Below are positions 26,471-34,954 of a stretch of 64,000 nucleotides of DNA, in pieces. The notes beneath the pieces were generated by a model. It was not told where the DNA came from, searched no databases, and saw only the letters and a program-made list of their open reading frames with translations. Made by a program: the position numbers and the translations under genes. Origin of the DNA: Pukyongia salina (GTDB taxonomy: Bacteria; Bacteroidota; Bacteroidia; Flavobacteriales; Flavobacteriaceae). How positions within the stretch are numbered: position 1 is the first letter of the stretch; each line of letters opens with the position of its first letter. The DNA is taken from contig NZ_CP027062.1 of NCBI RefSeq assembly GCF_002966125.1, forward strand, positions 1,054,001 through 1,118,000, written 5' to 3'.

Positions 26471-28842
26471 TGAGAGTAACGAGTTCCAATATCGCACACA
26501 GGCTTTATCGGCATAAAGTAAAAATTTCAATATGCCTGATATTGTTCGGCCTATGGTTATTTTGTCTGCCGGCCGAGTTTTTCACCAGCCCCACCTCTAC
26601 TGTGGTAGAAAGTAGGGAAGGAGTTATGCTGGGTGCCCGTATCGCGGATGACGGACAGTGGCGTTTCCCAGAAACAGATTCGATCCCGTATCGCTTCGAG
26701 CAATGCATACTTCATTTTGAAGATGAATATTTCTATGTTCATCCAGGTATCAATCCTGTTTCCATGGGTAAAGCTTTGTGGCAGAATCTCACTACCGATA
26801 AGCGAAGAGGTGGTAGTACCCTGACACAGCAGGTGATTCGCCTCTCCCGAAAGAATAAGCCGCGGACCTATTTTGAAAAAGGTATCGAGATTTTAATGGC
26901 CACGCGGTTGGAAGTCGGTTATTCCAAGAACGACATCCTGAAAATGTATGCTTCACATGCGCCCTTTGGAGGCAATGTGGTAGGCCTGGAGACAGCAAGC
27001 TGGCGCTATTTCGGCCTTCCGGCATCCGAACTAAGCTGGGGGCAATCGGCTTCTTTGGCGATTCTACCTAATGCTCCTTCTCTTATTTTCCCGGGTAAAA
27101 ATGAAGGTGTTCTAAAAAAGAAACGCGACCGCCTGTTAGAGAAACTTTACACTAAAGGAATTATAGATCAAACAACCTACCAATTGGCATTGGACGAATC
27201 CCTACCAGGGAAACCCCTGCCTCTACCTGAAATTGCCTTACACCTTACCGAACGTATGAAAAGGGAACACCCGGGTGAACGAGTAAAAACCACAATTTCG
27301 GCAGAGCTGCAAAATAAATTGAATCGTATCGCGGCACAGCAACATTACACCCTTAAGCAGAATGAAATACACAACCTGGCTGTTCTCATTCTCGATGTAG
27401 ATTCCAGAGAGGTACTTGCCTATCTGGGTAATGCGCCTACTACTCTTGAAAACAACAAATATGTAGATATTATTGACAAATCGCGTAGCACGGGCAGCGT
27501 ACTAAAACCCTTTTTATATACCTCCCTGCTGAATAACGGAGAGTTACTTCCCAACAGTCTCGTGGCCGATATACCTACTGTCATCAACGGTTATAGCCCT
27601 GAAAATTTCGATGGTGAATTTAACGGTGCAGTACCTGCCAGCATAGCTTTATCCAGATCCCTTAACGTACCCGCTGTACGAATGCTTCGAACCTATGGTT
27701 TGGACAGATTCCATCGAAGATTGCAGGAATTGAATTTTAAGAGCATTGACAAACCTGCAAATTACTACGGACTCTCACTCATCTTGGGGGGAGCAGAGAG
27801 TTCGTTGTGGGAAGTGACAAATGCTTACGCAAGTATGGCAGCTACTTTAAATTTTTTTAATGGTAGTTCCAGCGAATACACTTCAGCCTCATTTAAAAGG
27901 CCTCAATTTGTTAAAAACAATAGCCATAACACCGACAAAATATCCGGCGACCCCATAGTTTTTAATGCGGCGGCTATCTATAAGACCCTTGAAGCGCTTC
28001 AGCAGGTAAATCGCCCACAAGGGGAGGAAAACTGGAGTTTTTTTAGTAATTCCCAGCCAATTGCATGGAAGACGGGCACCAGTTTCGGATTTAAAGACGC
28101 ATGGGCGGTTGGAGTAACACCGCGTTATGCTATAGGTGTTTGGGCAGGGAATGCCGACGGGGAAGGAAGACCCGGGTTAACCGGTATTCAGGCTGCGGCA
28201 CCCATATTGTTCGATGTGCTCGATGCACTTCCAAAAAGTGATTGGTTTGCAATTCCGTACGACGAGATGATCGAAAGTGAAATTTGTGTGAAAAGTGGAT
28301 ATCTGGCCGGCGTTAATTGTGAATCGGTAAGTCGCGAATTCATTCCTAAACTCGGAACCCGAACGTCTCCTTGTAATTACCACCAACAAGTATTCCTGGA
28401 TGCAGAAGGCAGACATCAGGTTAATTCCTCCTGCTACCCTCTAGCCAACATGCAGCAAAAAAGCTGGTTCACACTTCCTCCGGTTATGGAATATTACTAC
28501 GCTAAAAAACATCCGGAATATATCCCGCTGCCGGAATTTAGAAGTGATTGCCTGCAGGATGGCGAACAGCTTATGGAATTTATCTATCCCAAAAGAAATG
28601 AGGCCATAGTTTTGGCCAGGGATTTCAATGAAAACATAAACGACATTATTTTAAAAGTAGCTCATAGATCGTCTGAGACCAAATTATACTGGTATCTAGA
28701 CTCACGTTTTATAGGAATGACAGATACCTTTCACGAAATAGCCTTGCAGCCCGTGCCCGGAAATTTTGTTTTAACTGTTGTGGACCAGGAAGGCAACCAG
28801 ATCCATCGAAAATTAGAAGTGTCTGTAGCTAGTGGTTCCTAA
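26470..28842 (+). CDS. pbpC: Penicillin-binding protein 1C
   Basis: A protein of 790 residues with an N-terminal membrane helix (about 18-38). The GT51 transglycosylase domain has the EDEYFYVHPG catalytic Glu region and RRGGSTLTQQ. The transpeptidase domain has SVLK at 343-346 (active-site Ser), the SLN motif in LSRSLNVP and KTGTS later. A C-terminal PBP1C-specific domain (about 690-785) completes it. It polymerises and may cross-link peptidoglycan, or serve repair. It is coupled to the alpha-2-macroglobulin gene by a one-base overlap. Confidence 0.95.
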   Translation: MRVTSSNIAHRLYRHKVKISICLILFGLWLFCLPAEFFTSPTSTVVESREGVMLGARIADDGQWRFPETDSIPYRFEQCILHFEDEYFYVHPGINPVSMGKALWQNLTTDKRRGGSTLTQQVIRLSRKNKPRTYFEKGIEILMATRLEVGYSKNDILKMYASHAPFGGNVVGLETASWRYFGLPASELSWGQSASLAILPNAPSLIFPGKNEGVLKKKRDRLLEKLYTKGIIDQTTYQLALDESLPGKPLPLPEIALHLTERMKREHPGERVKTTISAELQNKLNRIAAQQHYTLKQNEIHNLAVLILDVDSREVLAYLGNAPTTLENNKYVDIIDKSRSTGSVLKPFLYTSLLNNGELLPNSLVADIPTVINGYSPENFDGEFNGAVPASIALSRSLNVPAVRMLRTYGLDRFHRRLQELNFKSIDKPANYYGLSLILGGAESSLWEVTNAYASMAATLNFFNGSSSEYTSASFKRPQFVKNNSHNTDKISGDPIVFNAAAIYKTLEALQQVNRPQGEENWSFFSNSQPIAWKTGTSFGFKDAWAVGVTPRYAIGVWAGNADGEGRPGLTGIQAAAPILFDVLDALPKSDWFAIPYDEMIESEICVKSGYLAGVNCESVSREFIPKLGTRTSPCNYHQQVFLDAEGRHQVNSSCYPLANMQQKSWFTLPPVMEYYYAKKHPEYIPLPEFRSDCLQDGEQLMEFIYPKRNEAIVLARDFNENINDIILKVAHRSSETKLYWYLDSRFIGMTDTFHEIALQPVPGNFVLTVVDQEGNQIHRKLEVSVASGS

Positions 28843-28865
28843 GTCTTTTTCATTATTTTTAGTAA

Positions 28866-31187
28866 ATGAAACGAACCCGGCCAACACTTTCTCCAGCACT
28901 TGTTCTCCTCTCCATATTTTTTCTTTTAAGTGGATGTAATAAAAAAAGTAATTCTCATTTTGTTTCTGAAGTAAATATCATCCCGGCACCACAAAGTATT
29001 CAACATCAGGATGGAAGTTTTATAATTACCGAGGAAACAACCTTTAGCTCTTCCGAAGAATTTAAATATGCCAATCAATTTTTTCAGAAATATATTTTAA
29101 ACGGAACCGGTATAAGTCTGAAAACTATAGCCGATCCCGAAAAGGCCGATATTCACTTTAAAACTGATACAACCCTCCCTGCCGAAGGATATCGTTTAAC
29201 GGTGAGCAACAATGGAATTTTGTTAGAAGGGGCTGACAAGGCAGGGGTTTTTTACGGGGTTCAAACCATTCGTCAAATACTTCCTCCTGATATGGAAACG
29301 GCAATGGTTAGAGAGAAATCAACTGCTGAAATTCCGGCAGTCACCATAACCGATGCCCCTAGATTCGCTTATAGAGGAATGCATCTGGATGTTGCCCGAC
29401 ATTTTTTTCCGAAGGAATTTATTAAAGAATACATTTCCTACCTGGCTATGTTGAAGATGAACTATTTTCATTGGCATCTCACCGAAGACCAGGGCTGGCG
29501 TATTGAAATTGAGCAGTTTCCTCGTTTAACCACACATGCAGCCTTTAGGGACGAAACCCTGCTAGGACATTACAATGATACTCCTCAAAAATTCGACGGA
29601 CAACGTTATGGGGGATTCTACTCCAAAGAAGACATAAAAGAGATCATTGCCTATGCAGAAGCCCACCATATTACAATTGTGCCCGAAATTGAAATGCCGG
29701 GACATGCCCAGGCTGCCATTAGTGCTTATCCGGAATTAGGCTGCTCCGGAGAGCAGGTGCCGGTAGCCACTAAATGGGGCGTATTTGAAAATATCTATTG
29801 TCCAAACCAGAAAACCTTTGCTTTCCTTAAAGGAGTCCTCACCGAAGTGATCGAACTATTCCCGGGAGAATACATCCATATTGGTGGGGATGAAGCGCCA
29901 AAGACCAAATGGAAGCAATGCGCTCATTGTCAGAAATTGATCCGGGACCACGGACTAAAAGACGAGCACGAGTTACAGAGTTGGTTTATCAAAGAAATAG
30001 AGACTTTTATTAATAGTAAAGGTAAGAGCATTATTGGGTGGGATGAGATCCTGGAAGGAGGCCTGGCACCAAATGCGACGGTGATGTCATGGCGGGGTAC
30101 ACAAGGTGGAATAGAAGCGGCCAAATCAGGCCATAAAGTGATCATGACCCCCACCTCGCATGCTTATTTCGATTATTACCAAAGCGAAAGAACCACAGAA
30201 CCGCTGGCGATAGGAGGATTTCTTCCTTTGGAGAAAGTGTATGGGTTTAATCCGATTCCCGAAGAATTATCCCCGGAAGAGGCAAAATATGTGCTTGGCG
30301 CCCAGGGAAATGTCTGGACCGAATATATGAAGACCAAGCAACAGGTTGAGTATATGATCTTTCCAAGAATGTTGGCTATGAGTGAAGTGGTTTGGAGTGG
30401 GCCTACCGAAAATTTTGGAGAAGACTTTGCCCATTTTGTAAACAGGGTTGAAAGTTTTCACCAACGCTTGGAGGCGATGCATGTAAATTATGCGAACCAT
30501 CTATACTCCATAAAAGGTGAAGTGATAAAGCGAAAAGAAGGCGTTTACTATAAATTATCGACACCCACTTCTGGGAAATTGATAAAATACATGTTACCCA
30601 ACGGGAATTTAACAGCGTATAATGAGCCATTCCCAATTGGTGGTTTGAGAACACAGATAAAGGCTATGGTCTATAAGGATGGACAGGTAGTTAGTGACAC
30701 TTTTGTGGAGGATATCACTTTTCATAAAGGAATGTTCGCTAAAATTAATTTGAATACCCATCCTTATAAATCTTACAGTTCGGGGGGAGTAGAAGCCTTA
30801 AATAATGGTATTAAAGGAAGCGACTCCCGCTATGGGGATTCTGAGTGGCTGGGTTTCTGGGGGGACGATCTTGAGGTTACCATCGAGCTGGATACAGCAC
30901 AGGAGCTTAGCTGGATTTCAACCAGTTTTTTCCACGCTCCCGGACAATGGATCTATGCGCCTAATCAAGTGACTTTGCTCATTTCAAAAAACGGGATTGA
31001 TTATCAAATAGATCAAACCCTGGATCTGAATCCAGATGCCACACGGGTGAATGCCATCCTGGATATTGATACCTTAACCACTAAATTTATCAAACTTAAG
31101 ATCCCAAATTTCGGAACCATCCCGGATGGGAAACAAGGAGCGGGTAACAAAGCCTGGACCTTTATAGATGAGATCATTATCCAATGA
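28866..31187 (+). CDS. GH20 beta-N-acetylhexosaminidase lipoprotein
   Basis: A protein of 773 residues with a lipoprotein signal ending in LLSGC. The N-terminal GH20b domain (about 35-155) precedes the catalytic barrel: RGMHLDVARHFFP, HWHLTEDQGWRIEI, then HIGGDEAPK with the catalytic pair Asp342-Glu343. A C-terminal FN3-like and discoidin-like region (about 560-770) probably binds carbohydrate. It removes terminal GlcNAc or GalNAc, for example from chitin oligomers or peptidoglycan-derived sugars. The gene is 23 bp downstream of pbpC, which favours a cell-wall or glycan-salvage role. Confidence 0.94.
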   Translation: MKRTRPTLSPALVLLSIFFLLSGCNKKSNSHFVSEVNIIPAPQSIQHQDGSFIITEETTFSSSEEFKYANQFFQKYILNGTGISLKTIADPEKADIHFKTDTTLPAEGYRLTVSNNGILLEGADKAGVFYGVQTIRQILPPDMETAMVREKSTAEIPAVTITDAPRFAYRGMHLDVARHFFPKEFIKEYISYLAMLKMNYFHWHLTEDQGWRIEIEQFPRLTTHAAFRDETLLGHYNDTPQKFDGQRYGGFYSKEDIKEIIAYAEAHHITIVPEIEMPGHAQAAISAYPELGCSGEQVPVATKWGVFENIYCPNQKTFAFLKGVLTEVIELFPGEYIHIGGDEAPKTKWKQCAHCQKLIRDHGLKDEHELQSWFIKEIETFINSKGKSIIGWDEILEGGLAPNATVMSWRGTQGGIEAAKSGHKVIMTPTSHAYFDYYQSERTTEPLAIGGFLPLEKVYGFNPIPEELSPEEAKYVLGAQGNVWTEYMKTKQQVEYMIFPRMLAMSEVVWSGPTENFGEDFAHFVNRVESFHQRLEAMHVNYANHLYSIKGEVIKRKEGVYYKLSTPTSGKLIKYMLPNGNLTAYNEPFPIGGLRTQIKAMVYKDGQVVSDTFVEDITFHKGMFAKINLNTHPYKSYSSGGVEALNNGIKGSDSRYGDSEWLGFWGDDLEVTIELDTAQELSWISTSFFHAPGQWIYAPNQVTLLISKNGIDYQIDQTLDLNPDATRVNAILDIDTLTTKFIKLKIPNFGTIPDGKQGAGNKAWTFIDEIIIQ

Positions 31188-31879
31188 TAGTCGAGATCTG
31201 TGCATCTAATTTCGAAAGCGCGGTGGCTGCCTGGCAGGGCGGTGCAGATAGGATAGAACTCTGCACTAAGCTTTCGGTGGGTGGAGTAACTCCACCTAAG
31301 GACTTGATCGATAAAGTAATTTCGGAAATAAATATTCCGGTTCATGTGCTTGTTCGCCCTAGGGCGGGTAATTTTTGTTTTTCTGAAACTGAGATCAGCG
31401 ACATGATCCATTCTATACGGTATTGTCGAGATAGCGGATGTGCAGGAATTGTAAGTGGCGTTCTCACTGCTGAGAACGAAATTGACATCAATAATACTGC
31501 ACGGCTTATGGAAGCGGCCGAAGGCATGAAATTTACTTTTCACCGGGCCTTCGATGTGTGTGCAAAACCAATATCCGCTATTAACGATCTTTTGAAACTA
31601 GGCGTAGACAGGTTGCTTACTTCCGGGCAACAACCCAAGGCCATCGATGGCATCGAGCTCCTTATTAGGCTTCATGAACTTTCACAGCACAAGATAGAGA
31701 TCATGCCGGGAGCCGGTATTAGCCCCGCCAATGTTTTGGTCTTTAAAGAAGCAGGTTTTAAAAGTGTGCATCTCTCGGCGATCAATAAAACAAAACCCGC
31801 CGGTTCGTTATTTGAAAATGGCGTTGAGGGTGTGTCAGATTTAAATACTATAAAAGAAATTGTGAATTTACTTCGTTAG
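31184..31879 (+). CDS. cutC: CutC family copper homeostasis / TIM-barrel protein
   Basis: A protein of 231 residues beginning MIVEICASNFESAVAAW and continuing with GADRIELC, PVHVLVRPRAGNF and the VDRLLTSGQ block, all conserved in CutC. The family forms a TIM-barrel dimer; it was named for copper tolerance but its biochemical role is debated. The start overlaps the hexosaminidase stop as ATGA, so it is translated as the last gene of the operon. Its stop overlaps that of the convergent His-rich lipoprotein gene (TTAG). Confidence 0.93.
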   Translation: MIVEICASNFESAVAAWQGGADRIELCTKLSVGGVTPPKDLIDKVISEINIPVHVLVRPRAGNFCFSETEISDMIHSIRYCRDSGCAGIVSGVLTAENEIDINNTARLMEAAEGMKFTFHRAFDVCAKPISAINDLLKLGVDRLLTSGQQPKAIDGIELLIRLHELSQHKIEIMPGAGISPANVLVFKEAGFKSVHLSAINKTKPAGSLFENGVEGVSDLNTIKEIVNLLR

Positions 31880-32430
31880 CGTAATGGAAATCCTTTAGCT
31901 GCCCACCATGGGTGAATTTCTATTAACAGCCTACCCGCCTTAACCATGGGGTCCAAATTTGCCAAACTATCTGCCATTTGAAAGGTGGGGACATTGTAAA
32001 TGGTGATCCCTCTAATATCCCAATCATCGCCAAAAGGCCCCGAAATATCGGCATATCCCAGATCGTACATTCTGCCTAAATGCTTGAGATGTGCCTCCTG
32101 GAGTTTGGAAGCTTCAAGTGAATCCTGCGATCGATTTGGCCCGCGTTTCAGGAAGGCTATGAAGTACTGTTGCATTAGAATGGTATCCCTTGTATCCGGA
32201 TCTACATAATCGAACAGCTGATATCCCTTATCGGTTAGTTCTTTTTTTATTTCTGAAATAGATCTCCCTTCAACACCAAAATGTAATTCTTTTCCATCGT
32301 TATGTTGATGGTTAGTGTGATCGTCTTCTATTTCTTCGGTTAGATGATCATTATGGTTATGGGTTTTTGGTTCGTCCTTACAAGCAATAATGAGGACCGG
32401 GAGTAAAAGCAACAAAAATTTACGTTTCAT
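31876..32430 (-). CDS. His-rich YciI-like lipoprotein
   Basis: About 184 residues from the ATG at 32430, which opens a lipoprotein signal ending in LIIAC; starting farther upstream would extend back into the CYTH gene. After the Cys comes a His/Asp/Glu-rich stretch (KTHNHNDHL, then DDHTNHQHND), with nine His in about 30 residues, likely metal-binding. The C-terminal 95 residues match the YCII ferredoxin-like fold (FLKRGPN, QEAHLKHLGRMYDLGY, then DPMVKAGRLLIEIHPWW). The start lies 11 bp inside the upstream CYTH gene, suggesting coupling. The function is unknown; metal capture at the envelope is an inference. Confidence 0.75.
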   Translation of the reverse strand: MKRKFLLLLLPVLIIACKDEPKTHNHNDHLTEEIEDDHTNHQHNDGKELHFGVEGRSISEIKKELTDKGYQLFDYVDPDTRDTILMQQYFIAFLKRGPNRSQDSLEASKLQEAHLKHLGRMYDLGYADISGPFGDDWDIRGITIYNVPTFQMADSLANLDPMVKAGRLLIEIHPWWAAKGFPLR

Positions 32431-32899
32431 CTTTCCAGTTTTTATAGGGATTTTTACCAAGATTAGAATTGTAATACCGTACGTCTCCGGTAACTTCAGC
32501 ACCCAGCCAATCGGGTTTCTGGAAGGGAGAGGTTTCCGACTTAAGTTCGATCTCCGCAATTACCAATCCTTCATTCTCGCCATGGAATTCGTCCACTTCG
32601 TACAAAGATTTTCCAACGCAGATCTCATATCTGGTCTTTTCAATGATCCCCGGTTCACATAGATGTAAAAGTGCCCTGGCATCCTTTATATTTAGATTGT
32701 CTTCCCATTCGAACCGGGTAGTACCGCTATCATTAGATTTTCCCTTTACGGTGATAAATCCCATTTCACCCCGGATGCGGATGCGTACAGTTCGTTCGGG
32801 ATCGGTATTAAGAAACCCTTGAATGATTGTAGTTTTTTGTCGGCTTTCGTTTTTATAGGCCTTCGAATTCACCAAAAATTTTCGTTCTATTTCTATCAT
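32420..32899 (-). CDS. CYTH domain protein (triphosphate tunnel metalloenzyme family)
   Basis: A protein of 159 residues opening with MIEIERKFLV, the ExExK motif that binds the triphosphate metal. The further basic and acidic strands RTVRIRIRG, FITVKGK and YEVDEFHGENEGLVIAEIEL complete the tunnel fold. Bacterial members of this length are mostly inorganic triphosphatases or nucleoside tri- or tetraphosphatases. It is divergent from the DNA polymerase IV gene, 45 bp away, and overlaps the lipoprotein start downstream. Confidence 0.93.
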   Translation of the reverse strand: MIEIERKFLVNSKAYKNESRQKTTIIQGFLNTDPERTVRIRIRGEMGFITVKGKSNDSGTTRFEWEDNLNIKDARALLHLCEPGIIEKTRYEICVGKSLYEVDEFHGENEGLVIAEIELKSETSPFQKPDWLGAEVTGDVRYYNSNLGKNPYKNWKDET

Positions 32900-32944
32900 T
32901 CCATTGATTCCTGAAGTATCACTAAGATATCATAATTTTACGGT

Positions 32945-34054
32945 ATGATTGAAGGAGTTCCCTATAGAAAGATCATCCATGTGGATATGGATGCGTTTTA
33001 CGCATCTGTGGAGCAATTGGACAATCCGGAACTGCTTGGGAAGCCCATTGCGGTTGGAGGCGGAGGACCCCGGGGCGTGGTGAGTGCAGCCAGTTATGAG
33101 GCGCGTAAATTTGGAGTGCGGTCTGCTATGAGCGGTGTACTGGCGAGGAAGCGATGCCCCGATCTAATTTTTGTGCGGCCTCGCTTCGATCGTTATAAAG
33201 AGATCTCCGGGCAAATTAGGAAGATATTTCATGAATATACAGACCTGGTGGAGCCGCTTTCTCTGGACGAAGCATATCTGGATGTTACCCATAATAAAAT
33301 AGGAAACCCCAGTGCTACCTTGATTGCCAGGGACATACGAGCTATGATCAGGGAAAAGACCGGATTGAATGCTTCCGCAGGTATTTCCATTAATAAGTTT
33401 GTTGCTAAGATTGCCAGTGATATCAATAAACCCAATGGGCAAAAAACAGTTCCACCAGAGGAGGTGATCGAATTTCTTGAACAGTTGGATATAAAAAAAT
33501 TCTATGGAGTTGGGAAGGTGACCAGAGAGAAAATGTATCTGCATGGAATCTATACGGGTAATGATTTGAAGAGTAAATCGCTTTCATTCCTGGAGGAGAA
33601 ATTCGGTAAAAGCGGGAGGTTTTACTACGATATAGTTCGCGGCATTCACAAGAGCCAGGTGAAGCCTTCACGTATACAGAAATCTCTTGCTGCAGAACGT
33701 ACCTTTAACGAGAATATTTCCAGTGAGATCTTTATGTTAGAACGCCTGGAAGGTATAGCCCAGGAAGTTGAGCGAAGGCTTAAAAAGAATAATCTGGCAG
33801 GAAAAACGGTAACCCTTAAAATTAAGTATAGTGATTTCACGTTACAAACACGTAGCAAGACGCTCCCACTTTTCATTTCTTCCAAAGAATTGTTGATGGA
33901 GAACGTTAAAGATTTGTTATATCAGGAAAAAATGAAAGATTCGGTACGCTTGTTGGGAATTTCCTTATCAAACCTCAACAATGAGGACAACAGGAAGGAG
34001 GAACAACCTCCGCCAGATAAAACTATTGACGTACAACTTAAACTCGATTTTTAG
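32945..34054 (+). CDS. dinB: DNA polymerase IV (Y family)
   Basis: A protein of 369 residues. The palm motifs are plain: HVDMDAFYASVEQ (first catalytic Asp) and SLDEAYLDVT (catalytic Asp-Glu). The little-finger domain follows from about residue 240. At the C-terminus, VQLKLDF resembles a beta-clamp-binding motif. It is an error-prone polymerase for translesion synthesis. No LexA-like box is evident in the 45-bp divergent gap with the CYTH gene. Confidence 0.96.
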   Translation: MIEGVPYRKIIHVDMDAFYASVEQLDNPELLGKPIAVGGGGPRGVVSAASYEARKFGVRSAMSGVLARKRCPDLIFVRPRFDRYKEISGQIRKIFHEYTDLVEPLSLDEAYLDVTHNKIGNPSATLIARDIRAMIREKTGLNASAGISINKFVAKIASDINKPNGQKTVPPEEVIEFLEQLDIKKFYGVGKVTREKMYLHGIYTGNDLKSKSLSFLEEKFGKSGRFYYDIVRGIHKSQVKPSRIQKSLAAERTFNENISSEIFMLERLEGIAQEVERRLKKNNLAGKTVTLKIKYSDFTLQTRSKTLPLFISSKELLMENVKDLLYQEKMKDSVRLLGISLSNLNNEDNRKEEQPPPDKTIDVQLKLDF

Positions 34055-34108
34055 CAAGTGAATTACAGAACTACTTGAATTTCATTATTAACTAAAACCT
34101 TTACGATC

Positions 34109-34912
34109 ATGAAAAAAGTAGTTTTTGCACTAGCAACCCTCGTTTTAACAACGGTATTCATTTCCTGTAAGAATGAAGTCGAATCTTCATCACTCCAGGA
34201 AAATCCCGATCAAGAATCTGCAGAAAATGTCCCCCAGGACCTCGCCATTGCCGATGTAAACAGTAATGAAACCACTCGTGGTAATTATCTTTATGTAACG
34301 GCTCCAAGTGGGTTAAGCCTCAGGGAATTTGGAAACCTTCAGAGTAATAAATTAGCCCGGATGCCTTATGGCACCAAGGTGAAAGTAATTAATGCTGAAG
34401 ACAAGCATACGATGACCGTAGCCGGAATAAAAGGCGGTATGAACGAAGTAGAGTTCAATCATAAAAAAGGATTTGCATTTAATGGCTACTTGTCCAGATA
34501 TTTCCCCCCCGAACTTAATATTACGGTAAAAGGCTATGCTATGGAACTTCAGCAATACTATCCCGAGGTAAAGTATACAGAAGCCACAAAAGGAACTGCC
34601 AGCAACCCTGTAAACACAGAATCTATATTACTCCCCGGAGCCCAGTGGCACGAAGCTTTTTTTATGGCTCAGCGATTGTTCGATTTCCCCAAGGAATTCG
34701 AATTTCCTAACCCCAAGGGTAAGAAATCTGAAATAATATTCGATGGGAAGCCTAAAAAAGGAATATGGACCAGCCAGTTGGAAATAAACAGAAATGATGA
34801 CGGATTGGAGAATATATCCTACGTGTACAGTTCGAAGCAGTTTGATGCCAAGGTCACTATAGAACAAGTTGGAGATGGCATGAAGATCTCCAGGACTGAA
34901 ACAATTAAATAA
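34109..34912 (+). CDS. Lipoprotein with SH3-like domain
   Basis: A protein of 267 residues. The lipoprotein signal ends in VFISC. After an acidic, Gln-rich linker, residues about 54-130 show the bacterial SH3 pattern: YVTAPSGLSLREFGNLQSN, LARMPYGTKVKVI, then GFAFNGYLSRYF. The C-terminal 120 residues have no domain I recognise. SH3b domains in the envelope often bind cell-wall peptides. The gene is single, with a strong terminator right after it. Confidence 0.8.
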   Translation: MKKVVFALATLVLTTVFISCKNEVESSSLQENPDQESAENVPQDLAIADVNSNETTRGNYLYVTAPSGLSLREFGNLQSNKLARMPYGTKVKVINAEDKHTMTVAGIKGGMNEVEFNHKKGFAFNGYLSRYFPPELNITVKGYAMELQQYYPEVKYTEATKGTASNPVNTESILLPGAQWHEAFFMAQRLFDFPKEFEFPNPKGKKSEIIFDGKPKKGIWTSQLEINRNDDGLENISYVYSSKQFDAKVTIEQVGDGMKISRTETIK

Positions 34913-34926
34913 ATTTAATGAATTGA

Positions 34927-34954
34927 AAAGCGACCCTTCCGGGTCGCTTTTTTT
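34927..34954 (+). terminator. Rho-independent terminator after the SH3 lipoprotein gene
   Basis: A perfect 10-bp stem AAAGCGACCC / GGGTCGCTTT with loop TTCC ends in seven T on the plus strand. Four A on the left let it also work weakly for the convergent pyk gene, whose stop overlaps it. Confidence 0.93.
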
